64,000 nt of DNA from Polyangium sp. 15x6 (GCF_029960785.1 NZ_JASBQE010000062.1:1-64000), one strand, 5' to 3'. Shown: positions 1-8,396, numbered from the stretch's first letter. Translations and numbers: made by a program. Notes: generated by a model not told the origin, from the sequence alone.

Positions 1-2
1 GA

Positions 3-152
3 CCAGAAGACGATCCAAACCATTATCAGCCGTCAGGCGACCTGTCCGATATGCACCCTGGCGGCCATGGGAACACGAGCGGCCACGACCTCTTCGACGG
101 GCTCGCGATCGACACCAGCCACCTAGGGGGCTTCGTCCCCCGTCGTTCGTGA
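3..152 (+). CDS. 3' end of an unidentified gene cut by the window edge
   Basis: An open frame enters from the left edge and runs 49 codons to TGA at 150-152. The visible C-terminus is rich in Gly, His and Asp (for example DMHPGGHGNTSGHDLF) and ends in VPRRS. Codon choice fits the neighbours and the other two forward frames look less protein-like, so I read it as the tail of a real protein. I do not recognise the family. The start and most of the protein lie outside the window. Confidence 0.45.
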   Translation, partial: PEDDPNHYQPSGDLSDMHPGGHGNTSGHDLFDGLAIDTSHLGGFVPRRS

Positions 153-433
153 CCATGGCAATTGCACCGGGCGTGCCAGAGGCGCGCGGCCGCGTGTTTC
201 CCGCGATTTGCGCATGAATCGCCCCCATTTCGTGGCGAGCGTCTTCGAGCCGCACGTCGGTCGCGGTGGGGCGGTTGAGGGTGGCAACCGCCAAGATGGA
301 GGCTCGGACCTCCAACCGGGTCCTCGACCGTCGTGATGGCGTGGTCGAGCGCCCCCATGGTACCGTCCTCGATCGAAGTGATGATGGCGGCGGCGCTTCC
401 CCTGTGCGCGTTCTTCGTGCCATGCTCGCGCGC
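153..433. other. intergenic stretch, no supported gene
   Basis: There are 281 bases between the left partial gene and the SDR. The forward frame of the SDR can be extended upstream to 266, but that extension is Arg-rich, unlike an SDR, and has no ribosome site. On the minus strand, about 300-420 reads with coding-like codon use but has no recognisable protein. I call nothing here. Confidence 0.5.
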
Positions 434-1204
434 ATGAAGGACAAGATCATCGTCATCACGGGCGCGAGCGCCGGCATCGGCGCTGCGATCGCTCGCAAGG
501 CGGGGGCCGAGGGGGCGCGCGTCGTGCTCGCCGCGCGCCGGCAAAAGGAGCTCTCGGAGGTCGCCGCCGCATCCGGGCCCGACGCGCTCGCCGTCGTCAC
601 GGACGTGACCGTGCGTGCCGACGTGGAATCGCTCGCGCGGCAGGCCCTCGAACGGTTCGGCCGGGTCGACGTGTGGATCAACAACGCGGGCCGCGGCATC
701 ACCCGCGCCCCGTCGCAGATCACGGACGATGATCTCGACATGATGATGCGCGACAACGTGAAGAGCGCGCTCTACGGCATGCAGGCCATCCTGCCCCATT
801 TCAAGGAGCGAAACGCGGGGCAGATCATCAATGTCTCCTCGATGCTGGGCCGCATCCCGTTCTTCGCCGTCCGGGCCGCGTATTCGGCCTCCAAGCACGC
901 GCTGAATGCCCTCACTGCCGGCCTGCGCGCCGAGCTGCGACACACGCATCCGGGGATCGTCGTCACCACGGTCTCGCCGGGGGTCGTCGCGACCGAGTTC
1001 GGTCTCAATGCTTTGCACGGGGGCGTGGATTCTCGATCGCTCCCGGGCGCGCAGAGCGTCGACGAGGTGGCCGACGTCGTGATCGACGTGATCCGCGATC
1101 CGCGGATCGACGTGTACACGCGCCCCGTCTACGCCGACAACGTCCACCGATATTACGAGGACATGGACGCCTTCGAACGGGCCTCGTTCGTCGGGCCCAA
1201 GTGA
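434..1204 (+). CDS. SDR family oxidoreductase
   Basis: A 256-residue classical short-chain dehydrogenase/reductase, expected to be a cytoplasmic NAD(P)-dependent alcohol/carbonyl oxidoreductase. The N-terminal Rossmann glycine motif is TGASAGIG, followed by the NNAG motif, the catalytic Ser in INVSS and the YSASK Tyr-Lys pair. The start at 434 (MKDKIIVITG) puts the first beta strand at the usual distance from the N-terminus; an ATG at 422 adds four residues and is equally possible. No clear Shine-Dalgarno precedes either. The substrate cannot be read from the sequence. A lipoprotein gene follows 15 bases later. It is the first of five SDRs in the window and the only one without an adjacent regulator. 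Confidence 0.9.
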   Translation: MKDKIIVITGASAGIGAAIARKAGAEGARVVLAARRQKELSEVAAASGPDALAVVTDVTVRADVESLARQALERFGRVDVWINNAGRGITRAPSQITDDDLDMMMRDNVKSALYGMQAILPHFKERNAGQIINVSSMLGRIPFFAVRAAYSASKHALNALTAGLRAELRHTHPGIVVTTVSPGVVATEFGLNALHGGVDSRSLPGAQSVDEVADVVIDVIRDPRIDVYTRPVYADNVHRYYEDMDAFERASFVGPK

Positions 1205-1219
1205 TGGGGGGGCAGGGTC

Positions 1220-1789
1220 ATGATGAAGCGCGCAGCAATTGCCGCCTGTCTGATGGTCGTTTCTTGCAAGCCGACGGGTGAAGGCCCTGCGAAGGAGGCT
1301 CCGGCCGCTCGTCCGCTCGGCGAGCTTCTCCAGCAGCAGGATCTGAAATACGAGGACCTCGGCAAGGATTTTCGCTGGACGCGCGGGCAAGCGTTCTCCA
1401 AAGCCTCCGCGCGTGATGCCTCCGGGTGGCCGCCGCCCGACGCGACGAAGATCACCGTCCGGTACACGAATCCCGACGGCTGGGGCTCGGATCCCGACGC
1501 CCGCACGGGCAAGGGCCGGCGTGATTGCCTCGTCGCCATATGCCCGACCTCGAAGGAGATCGTCGAATCGGCTCTCGAGGTGAATGGAACGCATGCCGTC
1601 CTGGAGCTGCCCGCGGCGGATTGCCAGATCCGGCTGACGACCCGGGATTTTCACGGCTACCCGGCGGCGCACCTCCACCGCGAGCCGGGCCTCCCCGGCA
1701 CGCAAGGGTACGACGCGCCGAAGCTGCCCGCGGGCACGTCGGTGGGCGCCGTGATCGATCTGGGTGAAGTGACTCCGCGGCGAGAATGA
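1220..1789 (+). CDS. hypothetical lipoprotein
   Basis: A 189-residue protein with a short basic N-terminus, a hydrophobic core and a lipobox-like VVSC (Cys16), so probably exported and lipid-anchored. The mature part is Pro- and Gly-rich with four further Cys (RRDCLVAIC, AADCQIR) and shows no family I recognise. The start uses ATG 1220 after a G-run (GGGGGGCAGGG); a second ATG follows immediately. It sits 15 bases after the SDR and about 100 bases before the FHA activator gene. The function is unknown. Confidence 0.7.
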   Translation: MMKRAAIAACLMVVSCKPTGEGPAKEAPAARPLGELLQQQDLKYEDLGKDFRWTRGQAFSKASARDASGWPPPDATKITVRYTNPDGWGSDPDARTGKGRRDCLVAICPTSKEIVESALEVNGTHAVLELPAADCQIRLTTRDFHGYPAAHLHREPGLPGTQGYDAPKLPAGTSVGAVIDLGEVTPRRE

Positions 1790-1887
1790 CCGCGGCCGCG
1801 CCGCGGCGCGTCGATACGTTATCGAGGGCACGGCTCCGACGCCGGTTCGACGGTTGAAATTTCGGCGATGGGGGATAGGATGCCGCC

Positions 1888-3312
1888 GTGCCCAGCGAAC
1901 GCGACGCTTCCTTCACCTTGACGAGCCTCGACGAGGGGCGATCCCTGCGGCTCCCGAACCTCCGGGTCACGGTCACGCTCCCGGAGCGGCAGACCCTCAC
2001 GGCGCCCCTCGGGCTCGCGCCCCTCTTGCTCGGCAAGAATCCCGAATGCGATCTCGTGATCACCGATCCCAAGGTGTCGCGCGTGCATTGCGAGCTCCGC
2101 CTCACCGAGCAGGGTGTCCTCTTGAAGGACATCCAGAGCCGGAATGGCACGTTCATTCGTGACGTCCGTGTCGTCGAGGCATTCCTCCCGCCGGGCGTGC
2201 CTGCCACGGTGGGCGATTCGACGCTCATCGTGCAGCCGTCCGGCGGGGCCGCCGTGCTTCCCCTCTCCACGCGCGGCAACTTCGGCGACGCGGTGGGCGA
2301 AGGCCTCCCGATGCGAGCGCTCTTCGCCCGATTGGAGCGCGTGGCGAAGACCGACGAGACCATTCTCTTGCTCGGCGAATCCGGCACCGGCAAGGAAGTG
2401 CTGGCCCGCTCGATTCACCAGGAGAGCCGGCGCAGCCAGGGCCCGTACGTGATCGTCGATTGTGGAGCCATTCCGCCCTCCACCATCGAGGCCGAGCTCT
2501 TCGGGACCGTGCCGGGCGCGGCCACGGGCGCGGTGAACCGGGCGGGCTTTTTCGAGGCTGCGCATCAGGGGACGATTTTCATCGACGAGATCGGCGAGCT
2601 GCCGCTCGAAGCGCAGCAGAAATTGCTCCGCGTGATCGAGGCTCGAACCGTGCGGAGGCTCGGATCGACGCAGGAGCGGGCCATCGACGTGCGGATCGTC
2701 GCGGCCACCCATCGGAACCTGAAGGCCATGGTGGCCGAGGGCAAGTTCCGGCAGGACCTGTATTTCCGCCTCTCGGTGCTCGAACTGCAGGTGCCGCCCC
2801 TGCGCGAGCGACGGGAGGACATTCCGCTGCTCGTCGAGCGTTTCCTTTCGAGCCGCAATCCGCCGCTGAGTGCTTCGGACTTGCCGCCCGAGACGATTCC
2901 GATGCTGATGGGGTACGACTGGCCGGGCAACGTACGCGAGCTCCGGAACGTGATTGCGCGCCTCGTGGTGTTTCCCGAACTCTTGCACGAGATCCTGGGC
3001 CCTTCGGCGGGGCTCACGCCCGAGGCCAGCACCGCGCCGCCGCCGCGCGAAGGCGAGGCGGCGAAGGTGGACCCGGAGGACCTGAAGCTCGGCAGATTGC
3101 TCGAGCTCTCGCTCCCCGAGGCGCGCGAGGCCGTGCTTGCGGAGCTCGAACGCAAGTACGCCACCGCCAAGCTCCGCAAGTACGACGGCAACATTTCCCG
3201 CGCGGCCGAGGCCATGGGCGTCTCGCGGCAGCTCCTGCACCGATTGCTCGACCGGCACGGGATCAAGGCGAAGGAGGGGGTCTCCGAGAACCCGGCGTCC
3301 CGACGGACCTGA
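1888..3312 (+). CDS. FHA domain sigma54-dependent transcriptional activator
   Basis: A 474-residue bacterial enhancer-binding protein. An N-terminal FHA domain (about 43-112; SRVHCE, NGTFI) should bind a phosphothreonine partner. The AAA+ module follows with Walker A GESGTGKE (163-170), Walker B TIFIDEIGE (229-237) and arginine-finger region FRQDLYFRL. A Fis-type helix-turn-helix (about 430-465, ending LLHRLLDRHG) is at the C-terminus. The sigma54-contact loop reads GAATGA (210-215) instead of GAFTGA, so its Phe is Ala, and the preceding residues are atypical as well. The start is GTG 1888 with AGGA seven bases upstream; ATG 1880 is out of frame. The Ser/Thr kinase gene begins 7 nt after the stop, a natural source of the FHA signal. 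Whether it still drives sigma54 polymerase is uncertain. Confidence 0.93.
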   Translation: MPSERDASFTLTSLDEGRSLRLPNLRVTVTLPERQTLTAPLGLAPLLLGKNPECDLVITDPKVSRVHCELRLTEQGVLLKDIQSRNGTFIRDVRVVEAFLPPGVPATVGDSTLIVQPSGGAAVLPLSTRGNFGDAVGEGLPMRALFARLERVAKTDETILLLGESGTGKEVLARSIHQESRRSQGPYVIVDCGAIPPSTIEAELFGTVPGAATGAVNRAGFFEAAHQGTIFIDEIGELPLEAQQKLLRVIEARTVRRLGSTQERAIDVRIVAATHRNLKAMVAEGKFRQDLYFRLSVLELQVPPLRERREDIPLLVERFLSSRNPPLSASDLPPETIPMLMGYDWPGNVRELRNVIARLVVFPELLHEILGPSAGLTPEASTAPPPREGEAAKVDPEDLKLGRLLELSLPEAREAVLAELERKYATAKLRKYDGNISRAAEAMGVSRQLLHRLLDRHGIKAKEGVSENPASRRT

Positions 3313-3319
3313 TCACGCA

Positions 3320-6300
3320 ATGAAATACGGACGGCTGCGACGGGACGAGCCCGGACAAACGCAGGACGCGACGGTCGGGCAGGCGGAGCCGCCTCGCGCG
3401 CCGTCCATCGTGGACGGTGAAGCGACGGCCCCCGCGTCCGACGTGATCCCGAAGCTCGACCCGTCGCGGACCGAGCCTGCGGAGAACATGCCGCCGGACG
3501 CGGGAGCCGAGACGTCGGAGATCCCGCCCACGCTTTATTCGCGCTTCGAGGCATTCGAGTTCCTGGGGCGCGGCGGAATGGGCGCCGTCTACAAGGCGCG
3601 CGATTTTCGCCTCGGCCGCGAGGTCGCCATCAAGCTCCTCTTCGGCGCCGATCCCGAGCTCGGCGGCAGCATGCTCCGCGAGGCCCGCTCGCAGGCGCGC
3701 ATCACGCACGAGAACGTGTGCGAGGTGTACGAGGCGGGGACGGCCGATCACGTGCGGTTCATCGTCATGCAGCTCATTCATGGCGAGCCGCTCGACAAGG
3801 CCCGGTCGGCCATGACGCTCGAAGAGAAGATACACGTCGTCCGGCAGGTCGCCTCGGCCTTGCACGAGGCGCACCGGCTCGGGCTCGTGCACCGCGACGT
3901 CAAACCCGCGAACATCATGGTGGAGCGCGGCGAGGACGGGGCGTGGAAGCCCTACATCATGGATTTCGGCCTCGCCCGTGAAATGGGAGACACCGGGGCG
4001 ACGGTGACGGGCGCGCTCATGGGAACACCCTCGTTCATGGCGCCCGAGCAGGCCGCGGGGAAGGTGCGCTCCCTCGATCGTCGCACCGACGTGTATTGCC
4101 TCGGCGCGACGCTCTACGACGTCCTCGCCGGCCGGCCGCCGATCGTCGCCGACAACCTTGCGGCGCTGCTGCAGGGAATCGTCCACGACGAGCCACAGGC
4201 GATCCGGCAGATCGATCGCGACGTGCCTCAGGACCTCGAAGCGATCGTGATGAAATGCCTCGAGAAGCAGCCTTCCGCGCGGTACGAATCCGCGAAGGCG
4301 CTGGGCGACGATCTGCAGCGGTTCCTCGACGGCGACCCGGTGGAGGCGCGCAGGCAATCCCTTGGATACGTCCTGTGGAAGCGCGCGCGAAGGCACAAGG
4401 GGAAGGTGGCGCTCGCGAGCGTCTTGCTCGTCGTCGCGGCGGTGCTCGTCGGGGCGTGGATACGCGAGCGCCAGAAGGCTTCCCACCAGATGACGCTCTC
4501 GCACGAGATCGGCGAGAGCGTGAAGGAGATGGAGTTTTTCTTGCGAAACGCGTACGGCTTGCCGCTCCACGACGTGGATCGCGAGCGGAGGATCGTGCGG
4601 GAGCGGCTCCTGACGATCGCCTCGTGGATGGACGTCGTGGGGGAGATCGGCGTGGGGCCGGGGCATTATGCGCTCGGGTGTGGGTACCTCGCGCTGCAGG
4701 AGCACGCGGAGGCGCTCGCGCACCTGAAGCAGGCGGAGGCCGCGGGATATCGGTATGTGGGACTCGATTATTCGATGGGGATGGCGCTGAGTGAGATCTA
4801 CAAGAACGAGCTCGCGGACACGAAACGGATGGAGGGGGAGCGACAGAAGCAACGCATCGCGGTGATCGAGGCGGAGTACAAGCTGCCGGCACTCGTACAC
4901 CTCAAAGCTGCGCTCGGGGGGAAGATCGATGCGCCGGCGTACGTGGAGGGGCTCATCGCGTATCACGAGGGGCGATACGAGGAGGCGCTCGCGAAGGCGC
5001 GCGAGGCGTTCGAGAAGGCGCCTTGGCTTTACGAGGCGCGGAAGCTCGAAGGGGACGTGCTGTTCGCGATGGGGAAAAAATACGGCCACGACGCGGCATT
5101 CGATCACGAAAAAATGTCGCATTGGTTCGGCCTGGCGGGGGAGGCGTATCGCGCCGCCGCCGACATCGGGAGCAGCGATCCGGCCGTGCACGTCGCGATG
5201 TGCGAGCTCTTCACGCAGGAGATGAACGGCGCGCGCGCCGCGCAGAAGCCCCTCCGGCCGAGCTTCGAGGCGGCGCAGGAGGCGTGTGGAAGAGCGATCG
5301 CCGCGAGCCCAGCGATCGGGCTCGGGCACCTGCGACTGGCGCAACTGCATTCGCATTTCGCGTGGCACGTCGCCGTCGGGGACGCGCCCGACGAGCAGCC
5401 GGAGGTCGCGATCGCGAGGGCCATCGAGCACGCGGAGGAGGCCGCGAGGAGGAGCGCCGAGGGCGAGCCGATGGCGTGGTACATCGTGGCCGCGGTGTGG
5501 CGGACGCGGGTCCTTCATGCGAGCGATCGCGGCCTGGATGTCGTTCCCGCGGTCGACCACGCCATCACGGCGTACGACGAGGCGCTGAAGCGGGATCCCG
5601 TCTTCGTGTGGGCGCTCAACGAGAGCTGCTCGGCGTATTATTTCCGTGCCCAGCACGAGCTCCTGCACGGCATCGACGCGCGGAGCTCCATCGAGGAGGG
5701 CCTCCGGCGCTGTGACAAGGCCCTCGAAGTCGACCCGAGCTTCTCCTACGCGAAGCTCACGGCGATCGATCATCGCTTGCTCCTGGTGGAGCAAATGGTG
5801 GAGGCGGGGCAATTCCCCCGGAACGTCGCGCAGGAGGCGGAGGCGCTCATCGAGGCTTTTCAGCAACAATCGCCGCGTTCATCCGTGCCGCACCGCTTCC
5901 GCGCCATGCTGGCGCTGATGGAAGCGACGCACCTGCTCGAATCGGGCGGCGATCCGACGCCTGCGTTGCTCCGGGTCGCCGCAGGCACCGAGGAGCATGC
6001 TCGCCTGGCGCCGACGTCCACCCACAACCACAACCTCCGCGGGCGAGCTGCAGTGATTCGCGCGCGGCTTCATTTCGAGCGCGAGGAGGACCCGTCACCC
6101 TGGATCCTCGAAGCGAGGGACGCCTTCGGAAAGGCCATGAAGGCGAGGCCGAATGATTTGAAATATCGGGTATGGGGCGCCCTGGCGGAGACGATCGCTC
6201 TGCGCTGGGCGGTACAACGGGACAAGGCCAGCGACGCGGAATTCGACGCCGTGATCGCCTCCGTTTTGCCGCTGCTCGACGTGAAGCGCGCCGAGCCTCG

Positions 6301-6640
6301 GCTTTACGTCGCGCTCGGCGAAATCCATGAGCTCAGGGGCCGATTTCGGGGCGGGCGGGGCGCTGATGCGGAGACCGAAATCGCGAAAGGGCTCGGGGTC
6401 CTCACGCAGGCGCTTTCCATTCATCCGCGGATGCCGAGCGCGCTCGCGTGCAAGGGCAGGCTCTTGCTCCTTCGGGCGACCGTGGCGAAGGGGGAGCGCG
6501 AGGCGCGGGAGGCCGCGAAAATGTCACTGGAGGCATTCTCGGCGGCCATCCGGGAGAACCTGCTCGTCGAGAGGATGGACCGGCAGGCCATCGAGGCCGC
6601 GCGGCGCCTTGCGCGGGAGGTACCGGCGCGCGGCCCCTGA
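3320..6640 (+). CDS. Ser/Thr protein kinase with TPR-like C-terminal region
   Basis: A 1106-residue PknB/Hanks-type kinase. Residues 1-70 are a disordered acidic/Pro leader. The kinase domain is about 75-340, with Gly loop GRGGMGAVY, catalytic Lys105, HRDVKPAN (191-198), DFG (215-217) and the APE motif at 241. A single membrane segment lies near 363-380. The remaining roughly 700 residues are Ala/Glu-rich helical repeats of TPR-like character, probably a periplasmic or scaffold sensor part. The start ATG 3320 is 7 nt after the FHA activator stop, so the two are almost certainly co-transcribed. By analogy with other FHA-activator/kinase pairs, it may phosphorylate itself or a partner read by the FHA domain. 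That link is inference. Confidence 0.95.
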   Translation: MKYGRLRRDEPGQTQDATVGQAEPPRAPSIVDGEATAPASDVIPKLDPSRTEPAENMPPDAGAETSEIPPTLYSRFEAFEFLGRGGMGAVYKARDFRLGREVAIKLLFGADPELGGSMLREARSQARITHENVCEVYEAGTADHVRFIVMQLIHGEPLDKARSAMTLEEKIHVVRQVASALHEAHRLGLVHRDVKPANIMVERGEDGAWKPYIMDFGLAREMGDTGATVTGALMGTPSFMAPEQAAGKVRSLDRRTDVYCLGATLYDVLAGRPPIVADNLAALLQGIVHDEPQAIRQIDRDVPQDLEAIVMKCLEKQPSARYESAKALGDDLQRFLDGDPVEARRQSLGYVLWKRARRHKGKVALASVLLVVAAVLVGAWIRERQKASHQMTLSHEIGESVKEMEFFLRNAYGLPLHDVDRERRIVRERLLTIASWMDVVGEIGVGPGHYALGCGYLALQEHAEALAHLKQAEAAGYRYVGLDYSMGMALSEIYKNELADTKRMEGERQKQRIAVIEAEYKLPALVHLKAALGGKIDAPAYVEGLIAYHEGRYEEALAKAREAFEKAPWLYEARKLEGDVLFAMGKKYGHDAAFDHEKMSHWFGLAGEAYRAAADIGSSDPAVHVAMCELFTQEMNGARAAQKPLRPSFEAAQEACGRAIAASPAIGLGHLRLAQLHSHFAWHVAVGDAPDEQPEVAIARAIEHAEEAARRSAEGEPMAWYIVAAVWRTRVLHASDRGLDVVPAVDHAITAYDEALKRDPVFVWALNESCSAYYFRAQHELLHGIDARSSIEEGLRRCDKALEVDPSFSYAKLTAIDHRLLLVEQMVEAGQFPRNVAQEAEALIEAFQQQSPRSSVPHRFRAMLALMEATHLLESGGDPTPALLRVAAGTEEHARLAPTSTHNHNLRGRAAVIRARLHFEREEDPSPWILEARDAFGKAMKARPNDLKYRVWGALAETIALRWAVQRDKASDAEFDAVIASVLPLLDVKRAEPRLYVALGEIHELRGRFRGGRGADAETEIAKGLGVLTQALSIHPRMPSALACKGRLLLLRATVAKGEREAREAAKMSLEAFSAAIRENLLVERMDRQAIEAARRLAREVPARGP

Positions 6641-6650
6641 GATTGCTTCA

Positions 6651-7487
6651 TCAAGGAACAGGAACGTTGCAGTTTTTGGGGCCCGCGGAGATGGTCCAGG
6701 AGCTGAGCCAGGTCTTGATGGCGGGACGGCCGAGGCAGCTCCAGTTTTGCGTGACGGGGTTCTGCGTGCAATCCGTATCCATGGTCGTTCGCGTTTCCAC
6801 ATTGCAGTCGGGGATCGCGTCACCCGGATTGTCCCCCGATGTGCAAGTCCGCGTCAGCAGCGACATGTACGTGTTCGGGCATGGCAGGACGATCTCGTCC
6901 AAGGGCCAGACGACGTACTCGCGTTCTCCCGTGTCCGACAGGCGAGCCACCCAGAGGGCCTCTTCGATGTTGTACTTGTTGATCTGCAACAAACCCGAGA
7001 TGCCGTTGGAGGTGACGGAATCCCCCGTGATCCGAATCTCCACCGACGTCTTCTTGGGGTTGATGTTCACGATCATGCACGTGAAGAGGTCCAGCTTCTC
7101 GGAGAGGGTGAGGCCGCGGGTCGTCCATTCCGTCGTGGTCTCCAAGTGCCCCCACCCGACGTGACCGCCGGGTCCGTAGGTTTTCTCCGGCAATGCGCAA
7201 TGGATCGCATACGCGAGCGTGCGGCTACCCGTGTCGGCCAGCAGCGCGGCCACGGCCTCATTTTCCGGATCGTTGAGGCTGAGGTCCGCCGCCGCCCAGA
7301 GCGTATCCGCGTGCCCGTGAAAGTCGTCGGTGCCGAGGCTGTTGGTTCCGTGATCGCCGCCCTCGAGCGTCTCGAGCCCGACGCCGTCGATGGGACCGAC
7401 GCTATCCTCGACCCCCCCGAGGCACCCCGCGGTGAGGAGACCGAGACCGATGGCCGAGGCAAGGATGAAGAAGCGGTGGGGCGTCAT
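6651..7487 (-). CDS. secreted lipoprotein of unknown function (intact copy)
   Basis: A 278-residue protein beginning MTPHRFFILASAIGLGL with lipobox LTAGC, so an exported lipoprotein. The mature part is acidic at first, then holds several Cys, including a C-terminal motif CNVE...TDCTQNP...NWSC...KTWLSSW. The start ATG (7485-7487) has AAAGGA about ten bases upstream. I do not recognise the family. It converges on the Ser/Thr kinase gene, 10 bases apart. A decayed partial copy of the same gene, with a related promoter region, lies upstream at 7841-8040. The upstream DNA holds a TGTCA-N8-TGACA palindrome and a sigma54-like element, suggesting activator-controlled expression. Confidence 0.85.
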   Translation of the reverse strand: MTPHRFFILASAIGLGLLTAGCLGGVEDSVGPIDGVGLETLEGGDHGTNSLGTDDFHGHADTLWAAADLSLNDPENEAVAALLADTGSRTLAYAIHCALPEKTYGPGGHVGWGHLETTTEWTTRGLTLSEKLDLFTCMIVNINPKKTSVEIRITGDSVTSNGISGLLQINKYNIEEALWVARLSDTGEREYVVWPLDEIVLPCPNTYMSLLTRTCTSGDNPGDAIPDCNVETRTTMDTDCTQNPVTQNWSCLGRPAIKTWLSSWTISAGPKNCNVPVP

Positions 7488-7553
7488 GGCGTTCGCGTCC
7501 TTTTCTAAGCTTTGGCGACGTCTTTGTCCGTCGCGTGGATGCGATCCGTCATA

Positions 7554-7568
7554 ACAAGACGCATGCCA
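7554..7568 (-). promoter_or_regulatory. sigma54-like -24/-12 element upstream of the intact lipoprotein
   Basis: Read on the minus strand this is TGGCATGCGTCTTGT: GG at -24, ten bases, then GT where GC is expected at -12. It is about 67 bases upstream of the start codon. The same block, TGGCACGGGTCTTCT, stands at the matching position before the decayed copy (8103-8117). The -12 element is imperfect in both, so the call is tentative; conservation between the copies is its best support. Confidence 0.35.
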
Positions 7569-7649
7569 GGCACCCAAGCGGCCTGGCGCATGCTTCGTTG
7601 CCCGAAACATGCGCCCGACCTGGCCTCGCGTGACACGCCGCCGCGACAC

Positions 7650-7667
7650 TGTCACGCCGTCGTGACA
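7650..7667. promoter_or_regulatory. palindromic operator candidate TGTCA-N8-TGACA (site 1)
   Basis: A perfect inverted repeat, CTGTCACG-CCGT-CGTGACAG at 7649-7668, lies about 80 bases upstream of the sigma54-like element. Extra half-sites GTGACAC (7630-7636) and CGTGACAG (7684-7691) flank it. The same TGTCA-N8-TGACA arrangement occurs twice more at 8240-8257 and 8294-8311, so this is probably the site of one specific regulator. Confidence 0.6.
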
Positions 7668-7840
7668 GCCGGCGTTCCGTCCGCGTGACAGCACTCGTCG
7701 TCGATGCTCGCGCCGCAAAGCGGATCTCGTGTTGCACCGGTCGCAGCGGGCGCTGCATGGCCCCGGAGTCATCGGACGGAGGGATGCGGCGAGCCCACGA
7801 GGACGCTGCCGTTCTCCGTGTCCTGCGACGCGATGACACT

Positions 7841-8040
7841 CTATTGAGCACCGATGGGGTTGCAGCCGGGGTGTGCAGGGTGAGGTAGCTGGTGACGCTC
7901 AACCAGGTCTCGAGCGCGGGACGCTCGAGCGCAGGTCCAGTTCCCCGTGTTGGGGTTCTGCGTGCAATCCGTATGGAGGCTCCTCTCTCTCCCTCCTCTA
8001 CATTGCAATCGGCGACCATTCCCGCCGGGCTCCCTCGCTT
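7841..8040 (-). pseudogene. decayed, internally deleted copy of the 6651-7487 lipoprotein gene
   Basis: Only the C-terminal part of the neighbouring lipoprotein is recoverable here: CNVE, TDCTQNPNTGNWTC and RPALETWLS, scattered over two frames by indels and ending at a TAG (7841-7843). The best block is a 23-base stretch identical to the intact gene (around 7951-7974 against 6758-6780). The promoter and leader (8041-8120) align with those of the intact gene (7488-7570), including an AGAAAAGGAC ribosome-site block. The base triplet at the ATG position has become AAG (8038-8040). Almost the whole reading frame between start and C-terminus is missing. It is therefore a tandem duplicate that has died, unless a sequencing error explains the frame changes. 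Confidence 0.75.
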
Positions 8041-8195
8041 GGCGTCGAGTCCTTTTCTGGGTGAGGGCGACGTCTATCGTCGTGTGGAAACGAACCATGA
8101 TAAGAAGACCCGTGCCAGGCGAGGGCAGCGATCAGCGAAGCAAGCACGGTGCTGGTCCTCATGGCGGTCTCCGTTCGGTCGGGGAAGGAACCATC

Positions 8196-8210
8196 GCAGC
8201 GCTCGTGCCA
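8196..8210 (-). promoter_or_regulatory. sigma54-like promoter facing the decayed copy
   Basis: The minus strand reads TGGCACGAGCGCTGC, an exact GG-N10-GC with the consensus TGGCAC -24 block. It lies 30 bases from palindrome site 2 and faces leftward toward the pseudogene. Such patterns arise by chance in GC-rich DNA, so the neighbouring operators and the divergent match at 8397 are what make it credible. Confidence 0.4.
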
Positions 8211-8239
8211 GGTCTGCATCCCTGGGCGTCGAGGGGGAC

Positions 8240-8257
8240 TGTCAGACGCGCGTGACA
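8240..8257. promoter_or_regulatory. palindromic operator candidate TGTCA-N8-TGACA (site 2)
   Basis: CTGTCA (8239-8244), eight bases, then TGACAG (8253-8258): the same sequence and spacing as site 1. It sits between the two divergent sigma54-like promoters at 8196-8210 and 8397-8411, where an upstream activator site would be expected. Confidence 0.55.
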
Positions 8258-8293
8258 GTCGTGGGCCGGGCACCGTCACGGCGGCGCGACGGG

Positions 8294-8311
8294 TGTCATG
8301 TCGCCGTGACA
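8294..8311. promoter_or_regulatory. palindromic operator candidate TGTCA-N8-TGACA (site 3)
   Basis: GTGTCA, eight bases, TGACAG. It is the third copy with identical spacing, 36 bases after site 2. A lone half-site GTCACG lies between them (8275-8280). It is about 90 bases upstream of the rightward sigma54-like promoter. Confidence 0.55.
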
Positions 8312-8396
8312 GTGGGTGGCGAGGGAAGGGAGCGAAGTCGACGTGAGCCACGACGGAGCGCGACTCGAATGCGAGCTCCACGACGCAGTCCGCGCC

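Noticed and set aside
26..1831. A 601-codon minus-strand frame across the SDR and lipoprotein genes
   Set aside because: Arg/Gly/His-rich composition, no domain, and it lies opposite a clear SDR; long antisense frames are normal in DNA this GC-rich.
3263..5869. An 868-codon minus-strand frame opposite the Ser/Thr kinase
   Set aside because: It is the mirror of kinase codons, with composition dominated by Arg, His and Leu and no recognisable motif.
6651..8040. The duplicated lipoprotein region as an insertion sequence or mobile element
   Set aside because: No transposase, no terminal inverted repeats and no target-site duplication; a simple tandem duplication explains it.
7998..8162. A 54-codon minus frame starting MRTSTVLASLIAALAWHG that resembles a signal peptide
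   Set aside because: It ends within the dead lipoprotein copy, its C-terminal half is unlike a protein, and the intact copy's signal sequence is not similar.
7650..8311. TGTCA-N8-TGACA as MrpC, CRP or FNR sites
   Set aside because: Spacing and arm sequence do not fit GTGTC-N8-GACAC (MrpC), TGTGA-N6-TCACA (CRP) or TTGAT-N4-ATCAA (FNR).
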